Below, one piece after another: positions 51,659 through 63,069 of a DNA stretch of 64,000 nucleotides. Below the pieces are notes generated by a model, which was given only the letters and a program-made list of their open reading frames with translations, was not told the DNA's origin and did no database searches. Each line of letters opens with the position of its first letter. The stretch's first letter is position 1. The DNA is from Zanthoxylum bungeanum (taxonomy: Eukaryota > Streptophyta > Magnoliopsida > Sapindales > Rutaceae), in contig SKCR01017971.1 in NCBI GenBank assembly GCA_019454045.1, positions 124,001 through 188,000 of the forward strand, in the 5' to 3' direction. Both the position numbers and the translations under genes were made by a program.

Positions 51659-52268
51659 TATTCAAGCAAAAAAAAATCACGTATAGGTTCGGTACTTTTT
51701 AGGGCCACGCTAGCCAGACTCGGCTTCAAGAATAATAAATGCAACAAATAGCATTAATAATGTGACCATGAATTGGCTTTCTTCGTCATATTTGATCATC
51801 ATTATAATTTTGGTTTAAGGCCAATGAAATGCAATTCGGCTTATGTTTTTTTTTTTTTTGTAAGAAAAAAACCCAAAAATAGAAGCTGATCGTGCTGATA
51901 ACGTGTTATAAAATAAGATAGAAATAGAAGAAGAAAATACCTTATAAAGGTACAGACTTTTCTTATTAATTCTGAACGAAAAAACTACAAAGGGTTTCTC
52001 TGTATTTATAGGGATGAGTTATGATGACATAATTATCTCCATTTAATATGGGATAGGTTATAAGAATAATAAAACAATTATCTAAATAATACAATATAAA
52101 TATTAAATTAGTGGAGACCACACTACATATTTACAATAATAATAATAATAATAATAATAAATATGGGATAGGTTATAAGAATAATAAAACAATTATCTAA
52201 ATAATACAATATAAATATTAAATTAGTGGAGACCACACTACATATTTACAATAATAATAATAATAATA

Positions 52269-52301
<33 letters not shown>

Positions 52302-52303
52302 TT
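51659..52303 (-). mobile_element. Ty1/copia-like 5' LTR remnant with primer site
   Basis: On the minus strand an LTR ending in TTATAACA (51904 side) is followed by CGTTATCAGCACG, a primer-site sequence typical of some copia elements. The LTR body has a TATA box (CCCTATAAATACAG on the minus strand, near 52000-52013). Its start is lost at the Tat 2 LTR at 52304. Within it a ~110 bp segment (AATATGGGATAGGTTATAAG...) is tandemly duplicated at 52045-52265, each copy ending in an AAT run. Confidence 0.5.
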
Positions 52304-53031
52304 TGTTGACGGCTGATTTTGGTATCAGGGGCAATAAGAGTTTTTTTACTCCCGAGACAATCCTCCTCCAACTGTGAATTTGTTTTGCTTATGGGAAACC
52401 AAAAGCAAATTTGACAAAAGATAAGTAAATTCACCAATCAACAAAGAGATTTAATGTGGTTCTGCAGATCAGATCCAACCTACATCCACGGGCACATAAC
52501 TGACGATTTTTATTACCGAAATATGTTTCTCTGATCAGTTTTGTGTTTACAAGTCTAATTCTTTTTTTGTTCTCCTCTCAACTCTCAATGCTCTCAATAA
52601 TCTACCTACAAGCACGCTTTCCCCTCCTATTTATAATAGCAAAGAAACAATTTTCATTTTCCCACAAGAATTCCTAGTCGAAACTACATTCACTTCTCAT
52701 ATCCTATTAGGATACTGACTTATCAACCTTTCCCCATGAAAGTATGATAACTTATCTTCTTATCCGTAAGAATATGGAACATATCTCACCATGTCATCGG
52801 TTTTCATGAGGTCGGTCACAATGGTCTTTTGAACTGAGAATGCTGCTATCGATCTGATAATGCCCGACCATCCGGTCTGGAGTGGTCGGTTACCGATCAT
52901 AAAGTGTTTGGCACCATACCGTTGGCTTTTAGTGGTCGGGTCGGCATTAATGATCTTGACCGAGAAGGGAATAACCTTTTTACCCCTGCCATACTGCTTA
53001 AATATCATAGGGCCTGAAAATACCATCAATA
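52304..53031 (-). mobile_element. 3' LTR of Tat element 2
   Basis: On the plus strand it runs from TGTTGACGGC to ACCATCAATA. Read on the minus strand it is the same family as the Tat 1 LTRs but more diverged, and its first dinucleotide has changed from TG to TA. The adjacent minus-strand purine tract AACTATGGGACAAA confirms its orientation. Confidence 0.8.
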
Positions 53032-53249
53032 TTTGTCCCATAGTTCTCGGTTCCAACGAGTATACAAGTTGGTGCCGGGAACTACATAAAAAGAACAGTA
53101 CTCCTGACGGACTGATGGCTGTCCTTTTTTTTTACATGTTTATATTCCACTTTTTATCTTTCATAATCTACTCTGAATAATCTACTGCAAACGATCACTC
53201 GAGGCCATGCCATGAGGGGACAACCCGAGCCGGAAATTAGATCATGTGG

Positions 53250-53750
53250 TGGGACGTAACCCGACCCCGAGCTGGGAGAAACACTTGGCTCTGAGGGAAT
53301 GTTACGTCCCCAGTGCAAGGAGACGGATTCAGTGGGACGTAACCCGACCCCGAGCTGAGAGAAACATTTGGCTTCGAGGAATGTTACGCCCCCAGTCCAA
53401 AGAGAAAGACTCGGTGGGACATAACCCGACCCCGAGCTGAGAGAAACACTTGGCTCTGGGGGAATGTAACGTCCCCAGTCCAAAGAGACAGACTCGGTGG
53501 GACGTAACCCGACCCCGAGCTGAGAGAAACACTTGGCTCTGGGGGAATGTTACATCCTCAGTCCAAAGAGAAAGACTCGGTGGGACGTAACCCGACCCCG
53601 AGATGAGAGAAACCATAATGGCCTCCTCGACGGAGCGAAATCCAGCCCCGAGCCGAATAACCAAGTGGCCTCGGCGGAACGAAATCCAGCCCCGAGCCGG
53701 ATAACCAAGTGGCCTCGGCGGAACGAAATCCAGCCCCGAGTCGACTAATC
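53250..53750 (-). repeat. 82-84 bp and 45 bp tandem repeats of Tat 2
   Basis: About four and a half copies of a unit with GTAACCCGACCCCGAGCTGA and GAGAAACACTTGGCTCTG lie at 53250-53612. Three copies of a ~45 bp unit with GAAATCCAGCCCCGAGCCG follow. These are the reverse-orientation relatives of 47003-47400. Confidence 0.85.
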
Positions 53751-54093
53751 TTTGGGACTTATTCAGAAGGGAAGTGAATCAATCATTTGAAGCCCTATCG
53801 GATTTGGCATGGGCGTCCCCTTACCAGACCAGCGAAAAACAAAAACAAAACTTTTAGAAAATAAAATCAAAAAACGGGGGTGACTTAACACTTATCCCAA
53901 AGCATTAGCACAGATGCATCAAGACAGCGTCCCGTTCGAGGTCTCCAAAACACAATTCTGAATCTTTCAATTCAGAGTCCCGGCGAACCAGGATTTGGAT
54001 CAAAGAGTGTTTAAGATGGTAATGGCACATTCCTCTATACGTCAGGTCACTATGGAGCCTGTGTTTCGTTTGAGGGCTCCTCCTTACGACGCT

Positions 54094-55222
54094 GGAGCAA
54101 GCAAACGCCACGAGGGCATAATCCATCCTCGTGCTATGCTTCTCACGGATCTGAACGACCAAATAGGTAGGGATCAAAGAGTGTCCGAAACATTAAGGGC
54201 ATGTTCCTCCTTATGCTCGGTAACACTGGAGCAAGCAAACGCCACAAGGGCATAATCCCTCATCGCGTTATGCTTCTCACGGATCTGAACGACCAAATAG
54301 GTAGGGATCAAAGAGTGTCCGAAACATTAAAGGCATGTTCCTCCTTATGCTCGGTAACACTGGAGCAAGCAAACGCCACAATGGCATAATCCTTCATCGC
54401 GTTATGCTTCTCACGGATCTGAACGACCAAATAGGTAGGGATCAAAGAGTGTCTGAAACATTAAGGGCATGTTCCTCCTTATGCTCGGTAACACTGGAGC
54501 AAGAAAACGCCATGAGGGCATAATCCCTCATCGTGTTATGCTTCTCACGGATCCGAACGACCAAATAGGTAGGGATCAAAGAGTGTTCGAAACATTAAGG
54601 GCATGTTCCTCCTTGTGTTCGGTAACATTGGAGCAAGCAAACGCCACGAGGGCATAATCCCTCATCGTGCTATGCTTCTCACGGATCCGAATGACCAAAT
54701 AGGTAGGGATCAAAGAGTGTCCAAAACATTAAGGGCATGTTCCTCCTTATGCTCGGTAACACTAGAGCAAGCAAACGTCACGAGGGCATAATTCCTCCCC
54801 GTGATATGCTTCTCACGGATCCGAACGACCAAATAGGTAGGGATCAAAGAGTGTCTGAAACATTAAAGGCATGTTCCTCCTTATGCTTGGTAACACTGGA
54901 GCAAACAAACGCCACGAGGGCATAATCCCTCCTCGTGCTATGCTTCTCACGGATCCGAACGACCAAATAGGTAGGGATCAAAGAGTGTCCGAAACATTAA
55001 GGGCATGTTCCTCCTTATGCTCGGTAACACTGGAGCAAGCAAACGCCACGAGGGCATAATCCATCCTCATGCTATGCTTCTCACGGATCTGAATGACCAA
55101 ATAGGTAGGGATCAAATAGTGTCTGAAACATTAAGAGCATGTTCCTCCTTATGCTCGGCAACACTGGAGCAAGCAAACGCCACGATGGCATAATCCCTCC
55201 TCGTGCTATACTTCTCACGGAT
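54094..55222 (-). repeat. 134 bp tandem array, 8-9 copies
   Basis: The unit contains TGGAGCAAGCAAACGCCACG, TATGCTTCTCACGGATC, CCAAATAGGTAGGGATCAAA and AAGGGCATGTTCCTCCTTAT. Spacing is exactly 134 bp from copy to copy, and copies differ at a few positions only. Since 134 is not a multiple of three, each copy gives a separate 62-codon open frame in the same register of the unit; these are not genes. Confidence 0.92.
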
Positions 55223-55269
55223 CTGTTGGTCAGACAAAACATACGAGAACATTTTCCCCGTAGCTGTAT

Positions 55270-56154
55270 TTCTCAAACCGGGCAGGCCGTTGAATCTACC
55301 AACTGATCTACGTTTGGTAGTGGGAAGCTGTCTTTCGGGCACGCTTTGATGAGGTTGGTGAAATCCACACACATCCTCCAATTTCCATTGGATTTCTTTA
55401 CCAATACCACATTTGATACCCACTCCTGGTATTTCACTTCTCTGATGAAACCAGATTTCAACAGTTTTTCTACCTCGGCAGCCATTGCCCTGCACCGTTC
55501 CTGGTTAAAGGTTCTTCTTTTTTGCTTGACCGGTTTGTGTGATGGGCTTACTGCCAGACGATGATTGATGAACTTCGGATCAATCCCAGGCATGTCGTCG
55601 TGCCCCCATGCAAAGATGTCAGGGTACCCCTTTAGATACTTCAGCAGATCCAGCTTCAGGACCTCGTCTAAGTCTCCCCCTATTTTTACATTCTTTCCAG
55701 GTCCGAAAAGTTCCATCACCTCTAATTCTTCGACTGCCCCTAGCCGGGCAGCCTTCTTTGGCCGAGGACCCGGATCTTTACTTGCTTCTTCCTAGTCTTC
55801 GTTCCCTTGTCTTTTCCGGGTACCTGCTTCAATGCAAAGGGTTTCCCTTGAGAGGGTGGCGAAACAGCTTCGAGCCACCTTCTGGGTTCCGCACACAATT
55901 CCAATCCCTTCCCGGGTTGGGAATTTCAACTTTAAGTAATAGCAAGACATTGCAGCTTTTGTCTTCATTATGAAAGGCCGACCAACAATGACTTGGTAAC
56001 TGCTCATGCAATCCACCACTGTGAAATTTATCATAATCGTCCGAGTCCGGGGACGGGTTCCGATCATCGTTGCCAATTGTATCCTTCCCAATGGGACGAC
56101 CGTTGAGCCCCCAAAGCCGTATAGGGGAGTCCCATCGTCGGTTAGATTGCATAC
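55270..56154 (-). pseudogene. Protease and N-terminal RT of Tat element 2, deleted
   Basis: On the minus strand the segment starts inside protease (LTDDGTPLYGFGGSTVVPLG, VDCMSSYQVIVGRPFIMKTK). It goes on to RT (INHRLAVSPSHKPVKQKRR, GFIREVKYQEWVSNVVLVKK, CVDFTNLIKACPKDSFPLPN) and ends at about 55270 after LVDSTAC. The next bases are the start of the 134 bp array, so the rest of RT, both RNase H domains and integrase have been deleted. The other side is cut at 56154 by insertion of Tekay copy 3. In the parts that remain, the frames are better preserved than in Tat 1. Confidence 0.85.
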
Positions 56155-56689
56155 TGTCACGACCCCCTCCCTAGAGCGGGCCCAACCCTAGAAAGAGGTT
56201 CGCAGACTTCTTTAGCTCGAGCATTCTATATGACAATCAACCTGTAGGACACAGGACCTGGGCGACGCCGTTCCTAGGCTCGCGGCCTAGTTGGGAAGGA
56301 TTACATAACATGGAGTCGCCACCCGGTGTGAACCGGGACAAAGATTTAAGGCCGCACTCACCCCTCGTAAGGGAAGACCTCAAACCGTTGGGTTCGGAAT
56401 GGTCCCTTACTTATGTCACTTGTAATGAAAGGATTCATGTAATAATTTAACTAAGCTTAAGTAACACTTATTTCCAAGAGTATCATGCTTCTAAATTCTC
56501 ATATGCAAAATAAAACTTATGTGTACATTTTTACGTATATCTCATATTTAAAATTGCATGCTTAACATATATCAAGATAGCAACGAACATACAACTTTAC
56601 ATATCACATTCAGGAAAACACAAGCACACATATTGACCATACAAGCACACATATGGGCACTTTTCCAAGCGGTACGTGGAATTGTAGCC

Positions 56690-57815
56690 CAAGTACAGAC
56701 CGCACTACCGTCCATTCGGAATCGGCTACGGAGTTTACGTCTGGGTTTCCATCCGATATACCGCAAGAAATAATACTCAAATGTTATCATGACATAAGCA
56801 TACGAATTGTAATACATTGACACATTTGCATAAGAAAGATCAACCAATAGGCAATTATGCATGAATATAATAAGACAGACTCAGTTCAGTGTGTGCACGT
56901 TCGTGTAGCGTTCGTAAACGCGTTCGAACGGAAATGAAACAGAATGCTCGCGTTCGTATGGCGTTTGTTAACGCGTTCGAACGGAAATGAGACAGAATGC
57001 TCACGTTCGTATGGCGTTTGTTAACGCGTTCGAACGGAAGTGAGACCTGACACATGATAAGGCAAAAACACATGCGCGTTCGAGTTGCGTTCGTAAACGC
57101 GTTCGAACGGGAACAGACCTGATGCATGAAATGGGACGCAATACATAAACACAAAATAAAAGGGGCGCGGCGAAGTACTGCCATAAATGTGACCTTTTGG
57201 GGCTCTTGATCTCTCAAAGAGAGGACCTTTAGACCAACATACTAAGCCCATGCGCGTCACATCACACATACAAGAATAGAGCCAATCATATCAACCAAAT
57301 ATGCTCGATTGAACACATCTTACATCCAATCTGAACACACATCAACCGGCGCGGCAAAGCATCGTGGTAAAGGGCTTTTAGCCCCTCCCCATAAGGGATC
57401 TCACATCACACTTACTAAGCCCATGCGCTCGATTGACTTATACATACGAAAATAAAGATAATAATATCAAACTAAGTATGCCCGATTAAACGTATCTCGC
57501 GTCCAACCGAACATACATCAACCGGCGCGGCGAAGTAGTGTCACGAAGGTGGCCTTTTCGGCTCTTTGTCTCCCAAATGGAGGACCTTTGGACTAACTCA
57601 CTAAGCCCATGCGCTTGGTTGAATCATGCATAACTAACGACATATTGAATTCAAGTAAAGCAAACTAAAAACAATAGCAACACAACAAAAGAAAGATGGT
57701 GCCGTTTACCCAAGCGGTACGTGGAGTTGTGGCCCGAGTACAGATCATATTACCGTCCATTCAGAATCGGCTATGAAATTTATGTCCGGGTTTCCATCCG
57801 ATATACCGCGAGAGT
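56690..57815 (+). repeat. Two direct ~110 bp repeats enclosing the solo LTR arrays
   Basis: The segments at about 56660-56775 and 57700-57815 share AAGCGGTACGTGGA.TTGT, ACCGTCCATTC.GAATCGGC and GGGTTTCCATCCGATATACC. They are about 1,045 bp apart. Between them lie the palindromic 62 bp array and three ~180 bp units with GGCGCGGC(G/A)AAG and CTAAGCCCATGCGC (near 57170, 57350 and 57525). Confidence 0.75.
56888..57115. repeat. 62 bp tandem repeats with CGTTCGAACG palindrome
   Basis: Four units, each with GCGTTCG(T/A).(A/T)GGCGTT.GT.AACGCGTTCGAACGG or a close variant, followed by GA(A/G)A..GA.A. The 10 bp palindrome CGTTCGAACG is invariant in them. The same TTCGAACG word recurs at 58997-59060 near the other end of the solo LTR. 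Confidence 0.8.
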
Positions 57816-60800
57816 TGACACATCTCTCATTCATCCAATACCCACACATACATCATACACACGACGGACACCATAAATACAGAAAATATAATCAAAATAA
57901 ATGGCCAGAAAACAAAATGAGAATAAGTGTGAAAGATACCCTCAGGTCTAACCTTTTAAGCCGTCTCTCGGACTCACGTTCCACGAAGATCGGAAAGGGG
58001 TAAAGCTCCGTAACTTTTCTGGTCCGCTGGTTCAATGTCCTAGCTCACTGTTTCGCTGTTTTGCTTACGGTTCGAACTCCATTCTGCTCCTATTCGGCTC
58101 CTGTTTTGCTGCTCACTGCACGGGCCACCTGTTTCAACGTTTTCAAAGAACTATTCCAAGTTTGTGTGGGTTCTTAGTGCAATTATATATGATTATTTTT
58201 TAAGATTATCTATGTAGTTTTTACGTTACTGTTTTTTAAGGATTTGGGCTGCTGTTTTAAGGTAATCTAGGAGGTTGTTTAGGCGTGTTTTAGGGTGTGG
58301 TTTTGTGGTGATTTTCGGTGGTGGAGGGCTGCTGTATAGGTGGCTGTTTCGGCTATGGAGGGTGGTGGCTTGTGGTGGTTTCTTTGTTTTCTTTCTTGTG
58401 TATGTGTGAAGTGTTTTTCTCTTTTTGCTTGTTTGGTCTTGGGTGTGTAGAGAGAGTCTAGAGAGATTTCGAGAGAGTTTGGGTGTGAATTATATGTGTC
58501 AAGGAGACAAAGGCTTTGGTGAGGGGTTGTTTATATAGAAGATGGCTAGGGTTTCACCTTTTCTCACAAGGAAGAGATCTTGTTTCCAAATTAGGAGAGA
58601 TGAGAAAGGTATACACAAGATTGAGGGGGGACAAGATATTTTAAATTAGGAAGTTGTAATATTTAATTTGTGTTGGTTTAGGAATACAAATATTTTATAT
58701 TGGTAAATATCTTATTAGATTAGGAAGTCAAATATATGATTGGCTTTAATTGGTTAGGATTGATTTTAATTTGGTATGATTATATTTTGATTTAGTATGT
58801 GATTTGTTTAATTAGGCATGATTTTAGTTTAAGTTGGTAATTGTTTATTTTAATTGGTAAATGGTTTAAATGTTTTATTTTAATGCTTAATATTTAATTT
58901 AATATTTATTTATTTAATTTGGGATGTGTTTTATGGGCTTTGGGGAGCTAAATGGGCTGGGTGTGAGGCTAGCAGCAAAACCAGAATTACCGACACCGTT
59001 CGAACGCTCCCTCGAACGTGACACGAACGCCCGCAATCTGTTTTCCGTTCGAACGAAGTAGCGAACGCAGCACTAACGAAGACAGTGAGCTTGTTTGTTC
59101 TGAATTTCCCCTTCCGATATCCGTTTCCCGCGGCTTCCGTGACTCAAAAGGTAGTGCCTCCAAATGAGGCTCATCATCGGGTTTCACATGCGAAAATGCA
59201 ATGCCTACACAACCACTCAAATGCACACAAATATTACATCACTTATTACAAATCCAAACAGTATACACGACTGTTGTGGTTTACAACACAATATTAAAGA
59301 AATAAATACAAAAGGTGACACAAATGTCTGGTCCAACCCGAAAATACAACTGTGGCACGTGGATCCAAATCTGGTACTGCGACTACTGAACAGACGGACT
59401 ACCTGAAATGTCAAGGGAAAAGGGGGGTGAGCTTAAAAAGCTCAGCAAGTAAACACTCATTCTCTCAACATGACCTCACCATCAAAATAGGGTTATATAT
59501 ATATATATATGTATATAATATATATATATGAAAATAACATATGTTATAATATCATTACAACAAACATCCCACCTCAACAGTACAAACATCCATCAAACAT
59601 GGCTGCTACTCCGGGTCTAGTATAACAGAGGATTGAAATATACTCAATGAGGAAGCCCACGTACTCCCCCATATCAAAACCAATGGAAGAGTCCTCAATG
59701 ACAACTTCCAAGGTTTCCAACCATATCAACTCGTAAAATGTGAGTAAAATATACTCAATGAGGAAGCCCCCGTACTCCCCCTATATCAAACCAATGGAAG
59801 AGTCCTCAATGACAACTTCCAAGGTTTTCTATCATCTCATCTCATCTGATGTATCATCACATCTCATCTCAAATCCGACCACTATTATACCAAACCCGGC
59901 AGCATATCACAACAACACACATCATCCACACAATCACATCTCACATCAAATCCACAAGTCTCATCTCACTAATTATGATCTCATATTATCATACCTTCAA
60001 TATCTCAATATTATATCTCCACAATATATATAATATAAATATATATATATAATGTACCATTATATTTATATATACCAAGTCTCACAACAACCATCAAACA
60101 TCAAACATAATGTTAAGAGAATCACCACAGAGTGTACTTACCTCGATTCACGCAAAAATCAATAACGATTATCGGCTCGAAATTCCAAACGACTAAGCTG
60201 AGAAGAAAAACAGCAATGAACGGCTCCGGAACTAATTAGAACGCTCAGCGAGGCAAGCGGGCCCCACAACGAAGATCGGGCCCCACCACCAAAAAGCGGA
60301 CCCCACAATCAAATACTTTTTACGGTGAATATATATGTCAAAACGCTCGTAATATCAAGAACAACAATCTGAAGCGATCGGATCGTCGATCCAACGGTCG
60401 GATCTCAAATTCCAGTAATATTCACGAATTGCCGGAAATTACAAAACGGAAAACAACCCAAACGATGTCGGATCGGGAAATGACTACTACTGCCGTTGGA
60501 AAGATCTCGGCCTGAAAAGTGCTCACTCCGCGTCGGGAGTGGTCGTCAGAAGTGGCCGGAGACGGCCGGAAATTGCAGAAAGCGTTGCGACGTGGCGTCC
60601 TGGTCTGGCAGCGCGTGGCGGCGCGTCCGGCGGCCTTTGGACTCGATCTTGGTGGCGACGGAAAGCTTACGGCGGCAGCTACACGATGGTCCGGCGCGTG
60701 AGTGAAGAGGATCGACGATGACACGGCGGTGACGCTTCAAAGTTTTGACGAGGAAGAAGAAGGAAATAGGAGAGAGAAAAAATAAAATTCTTGCTTCTGC

Positions 60801-60951
60801 TTCTATTTTAATTTTTATTATATTCGTAAGCTCCCTCTGCTGTCTCTCTCTCTCTCTTATAATGTTAAAAAAAAACAAAACTCTATTATTTAATTTTTGT
60901 GCCTGCCAGCTAATCTACTAAATCTGTCACAATTCTCACAATCTACCCACC

Positions 60952-61456
60952 TTACAAAAATTTCGTCCCTGAAATTTCTAAATCCTCAAATAGTTCTGGA
61001 TATTTCTCCTTCATATCCTTCTCCAATTCCCAAGTTGCCTCTCGAATATGATGATTAGTCCACAAGACCTTTACAAGGGGAATCTCTCTGGATCTCAACT
61101 CTTGGACCTTTCGTTCTACAACCTTCACAGGCTTTTCTTCATAAGTCATATTCTCACTCAACTCGACCGGTTGGTTCTCCAGGATGTGAGTAGGATCTGG
61201 TACGTACTTTTTCAGCATCGATACATGAAATACATTATGAATCCTTTCTAACTCCGGTGGTAATGTCAGACGATAAGCCACCTTGCCCACTCTCTCCAAT
61301 ATCTCGTATGGACCAATATAACGGGGTGCTAACTTTCCCTTTCGACCAAATCTCAAAATTCCTTCCAAGGAGAGACTTTCAAAAAGACTCTATCCCCCAC
61401 TTGGAACTCAAGGTCTTTCCTCCTACGATCAGCATAACTCTTCTGTCGACTCTTAG
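60952..61456 (-). pseudogene. Integrase C-terminus and chromodomain-like tail, Tekay copy 3
   Basis: Minus-strand text [20 protein letters not shown], then [10 protein letters not shown], a one-base shift, and GILRFGRKGKLAPRYIGPYE (the GPY module). The chromodomain-like end is IPLVKVLWTNHHIREATWEL ending KEKYPELFED. Chromodomains of this type help chromoviruses choose heterochromatin for insertion. The upstream integrase (zinc finger and D,D,E core) is missing. The junction is at about 61456. Confidence 0.85.
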
Positions 61457-63067
61457 AAACTGTAATTCACCCACATTTTTCCTACTTAGGGCATCAGCAA
61501 CAACATTGGCCTTCCCTGGATGATAATTAATAGTGCAATCGTAGTCACTAAGGAATTCCATCCAACGTCTCTGTCTCAAATTCAACTCCTTTTGAGTGGG
61601 AAGATATTTCAAACTCTTATGATCAGTAAAAATCTCACACTTGGCACCATATAAGTAATGTCTCCAAATCTTTAAAGCATGAACAATTGCTGCCATTTCC
61701 AAATCATGAGTAGGATAATTCTTCTCATGGGTCTTCAATTGTCTCGAGGCATAAGCGATCACCCTTCCATGTTGCATCAGAACACAACCTAACCCCTGAT
61801 GTGATGCATCAGTATAAACCACATATCCATCAAGTCCGGAAGGTAAAGTAAGTACTGGTGCAGTAGTTAATTTCTCTTTCAGAGTTTGGAAGCTCTTCTC
61901 ACAATCATCAGTCCACACGAACAGTATCTTCTTCCTTGTCAGCTGAGTCATTGGAGCAGCAATAATAGAAAAATCTTGTATAAATCGACGGTAGTAGCCT
62001 GCCAACCCCAGGAAACTTCGAATCTCTGTCACTGTTCTCGGTCTCTCCCATCTCAGAACTGCTTCAACCTTTTGTGGATCAACATAAATACCTTCTCCGG
62101 AGATGATATGTCCCAGAAATACCACTCTATCCAGCCAAAATTCACATTTAGAGAACTTGGCATAAAGTTGTTCTCTCCTCAAAATCTCAAGTATCAATCG
62201 AAGATGTTGCTCATGGTCGATCTGAGAAGGTGAATACACAAGGATGTCATCGATAAAGACTACAACAAATTTATCTAGATACGGCTGGAACACTCTATTC
62301 ATCAAACCCATGAATGCTGCAGGGGCATTAGTAAGCCCAAATGGCATTACTAAAAATTCATAGTGTCCGTATCTCGTTCGAAATGCAGTCTTGGGAATAT
62401 CTGTATCCCGAATCCTCATCTGATGATACCCCGATCGAAAATCAATTTTTGAAAACACCGAAGCCCCCTGAAGTTGGTCAAATAAATCATCAATTCGGGG
62501 TAACGGATACCGATTCTTGATAGTCACCTTATTAAGCTGACGATAATCTATACACAATCTTAAGGTGCCATCCTTCTTCTTCACAAACAACACTGGTGCT
62601 CCCCAGGGTGAAACACTAGGCCGAATAAATCCTCGATCTAACAGCTCTTGCAATTGTTCCTTCAGCTCCTTCGTTTCTGCTGGGGCTAAACGATATGGAG
62701 TCACCGAAATAGGAGTGGTACCAGGGATTAGATCTATAGTAAATTCTAGATCTCTACAGGGCGGCAAACCTGGTAACTCATCAGGAAAAACATCCTGATA
62801 TTCATTCACAATCGGAATATTAGCTATTTCTCTCGATTCCTCTTTTTCCACCGTAGTGATACTTGCTAAAAAGCCCTTACACCCTTGTCTAATCATCCTA
62901 CAAGCTGACATGGCAGAAATGATGGGTACCACAACCTGATTACAATCACTGACCACCTTAAACTCTCCACTATTTGACTTAAACCTTACTTCCTTTTTGC
63001 TGCAATCAATAACTGCTCCATGAGTGGTCAACCAATCCATTCCTAAAATCAAACCAAAGTCCTCCAT
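61457..63067 (-). pseudogene. Reverse transcriptase and RNase H, Tekay copy 3
   Basis: One uninterrupted minus-strand frame starts in the late protease ([19 protein letters not shown]). It covers the RT with [40 protein letters not shown] and the active site [12 protein letters not shown]. RNase H follows ([34 protein letters not shown]). The normal text ends at [14 protein letters not shown]. After the deletion junction the frame runs about 24 codons out of register into integrase C-terminal DNA (to 61379). RT and RH motifs look intact, so this is the best preserved pol of the window, but without integrase it cannot act on its own. Confidence 0.9.
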
Positions 63068-63069
63068 TT

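Larger units (their letters stand above)
56243..59209 (-). mobile_element. Solo LTR, 2,967 bp, with CAACC target duplications
   Basis: Ends are TGTAGG and CCTACA, a perfect 6 bp terminal inverted repeat, flanked by CAACC on both sides (56238-56242 and 59210-59214). No gag or pol is present, so it is a solo LTR (or very short LTR-like element). Near the left end GGAGTCGCCACCCGG occurs, a word often found near the ends of some plant LTR elements. A minus-strand TATA box (CTATATAAACAACCC near 58525-58540) suggests minus orientation. It carries several internal repeats. Confidence 0.85.
56155..60940 (-). mobile_element. 3' LTR of Tekay copy 3, split by a nested solo LTR
   Basis: The LTR starts TGTCACGACCCCCTCCC at 56155 and ends CACAATTCTCACA at 60940. 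Removing the insert at 56243-59214 (one target repeat included) leaves about 1.8 kb, similar to the LTRs at 519 and 13532. The right part (59215-60940) matches the first LTR through GGTGAGCTTAAAAAGCTCAG, the ACTATTATACCAAACCCGGC segment and TTACCTCGATTCACG. It interrupts the protease region of Tat element 2. Confidence 0.82.

Noticed and set aside
54201..55193. Series of seven similar 62-codon ORFs as a tandem gene family
   Set aside because: They repeat exactly every 134 bp and overlap neighbouring units; they are translations of a tandem repeat in a Tat element.
54094..55222. CRISPR-like regular repeats
   Set aside because: Repeats are adjacent 134 bp units without unique spacers, and this is eukaryotic DNA.
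60422..60878. GC-rich ORFs in both strands within the third Tekay LTR
   Set aside because: They lie in LTR DNA with no homologous frame kept open in the other two LTR copies.
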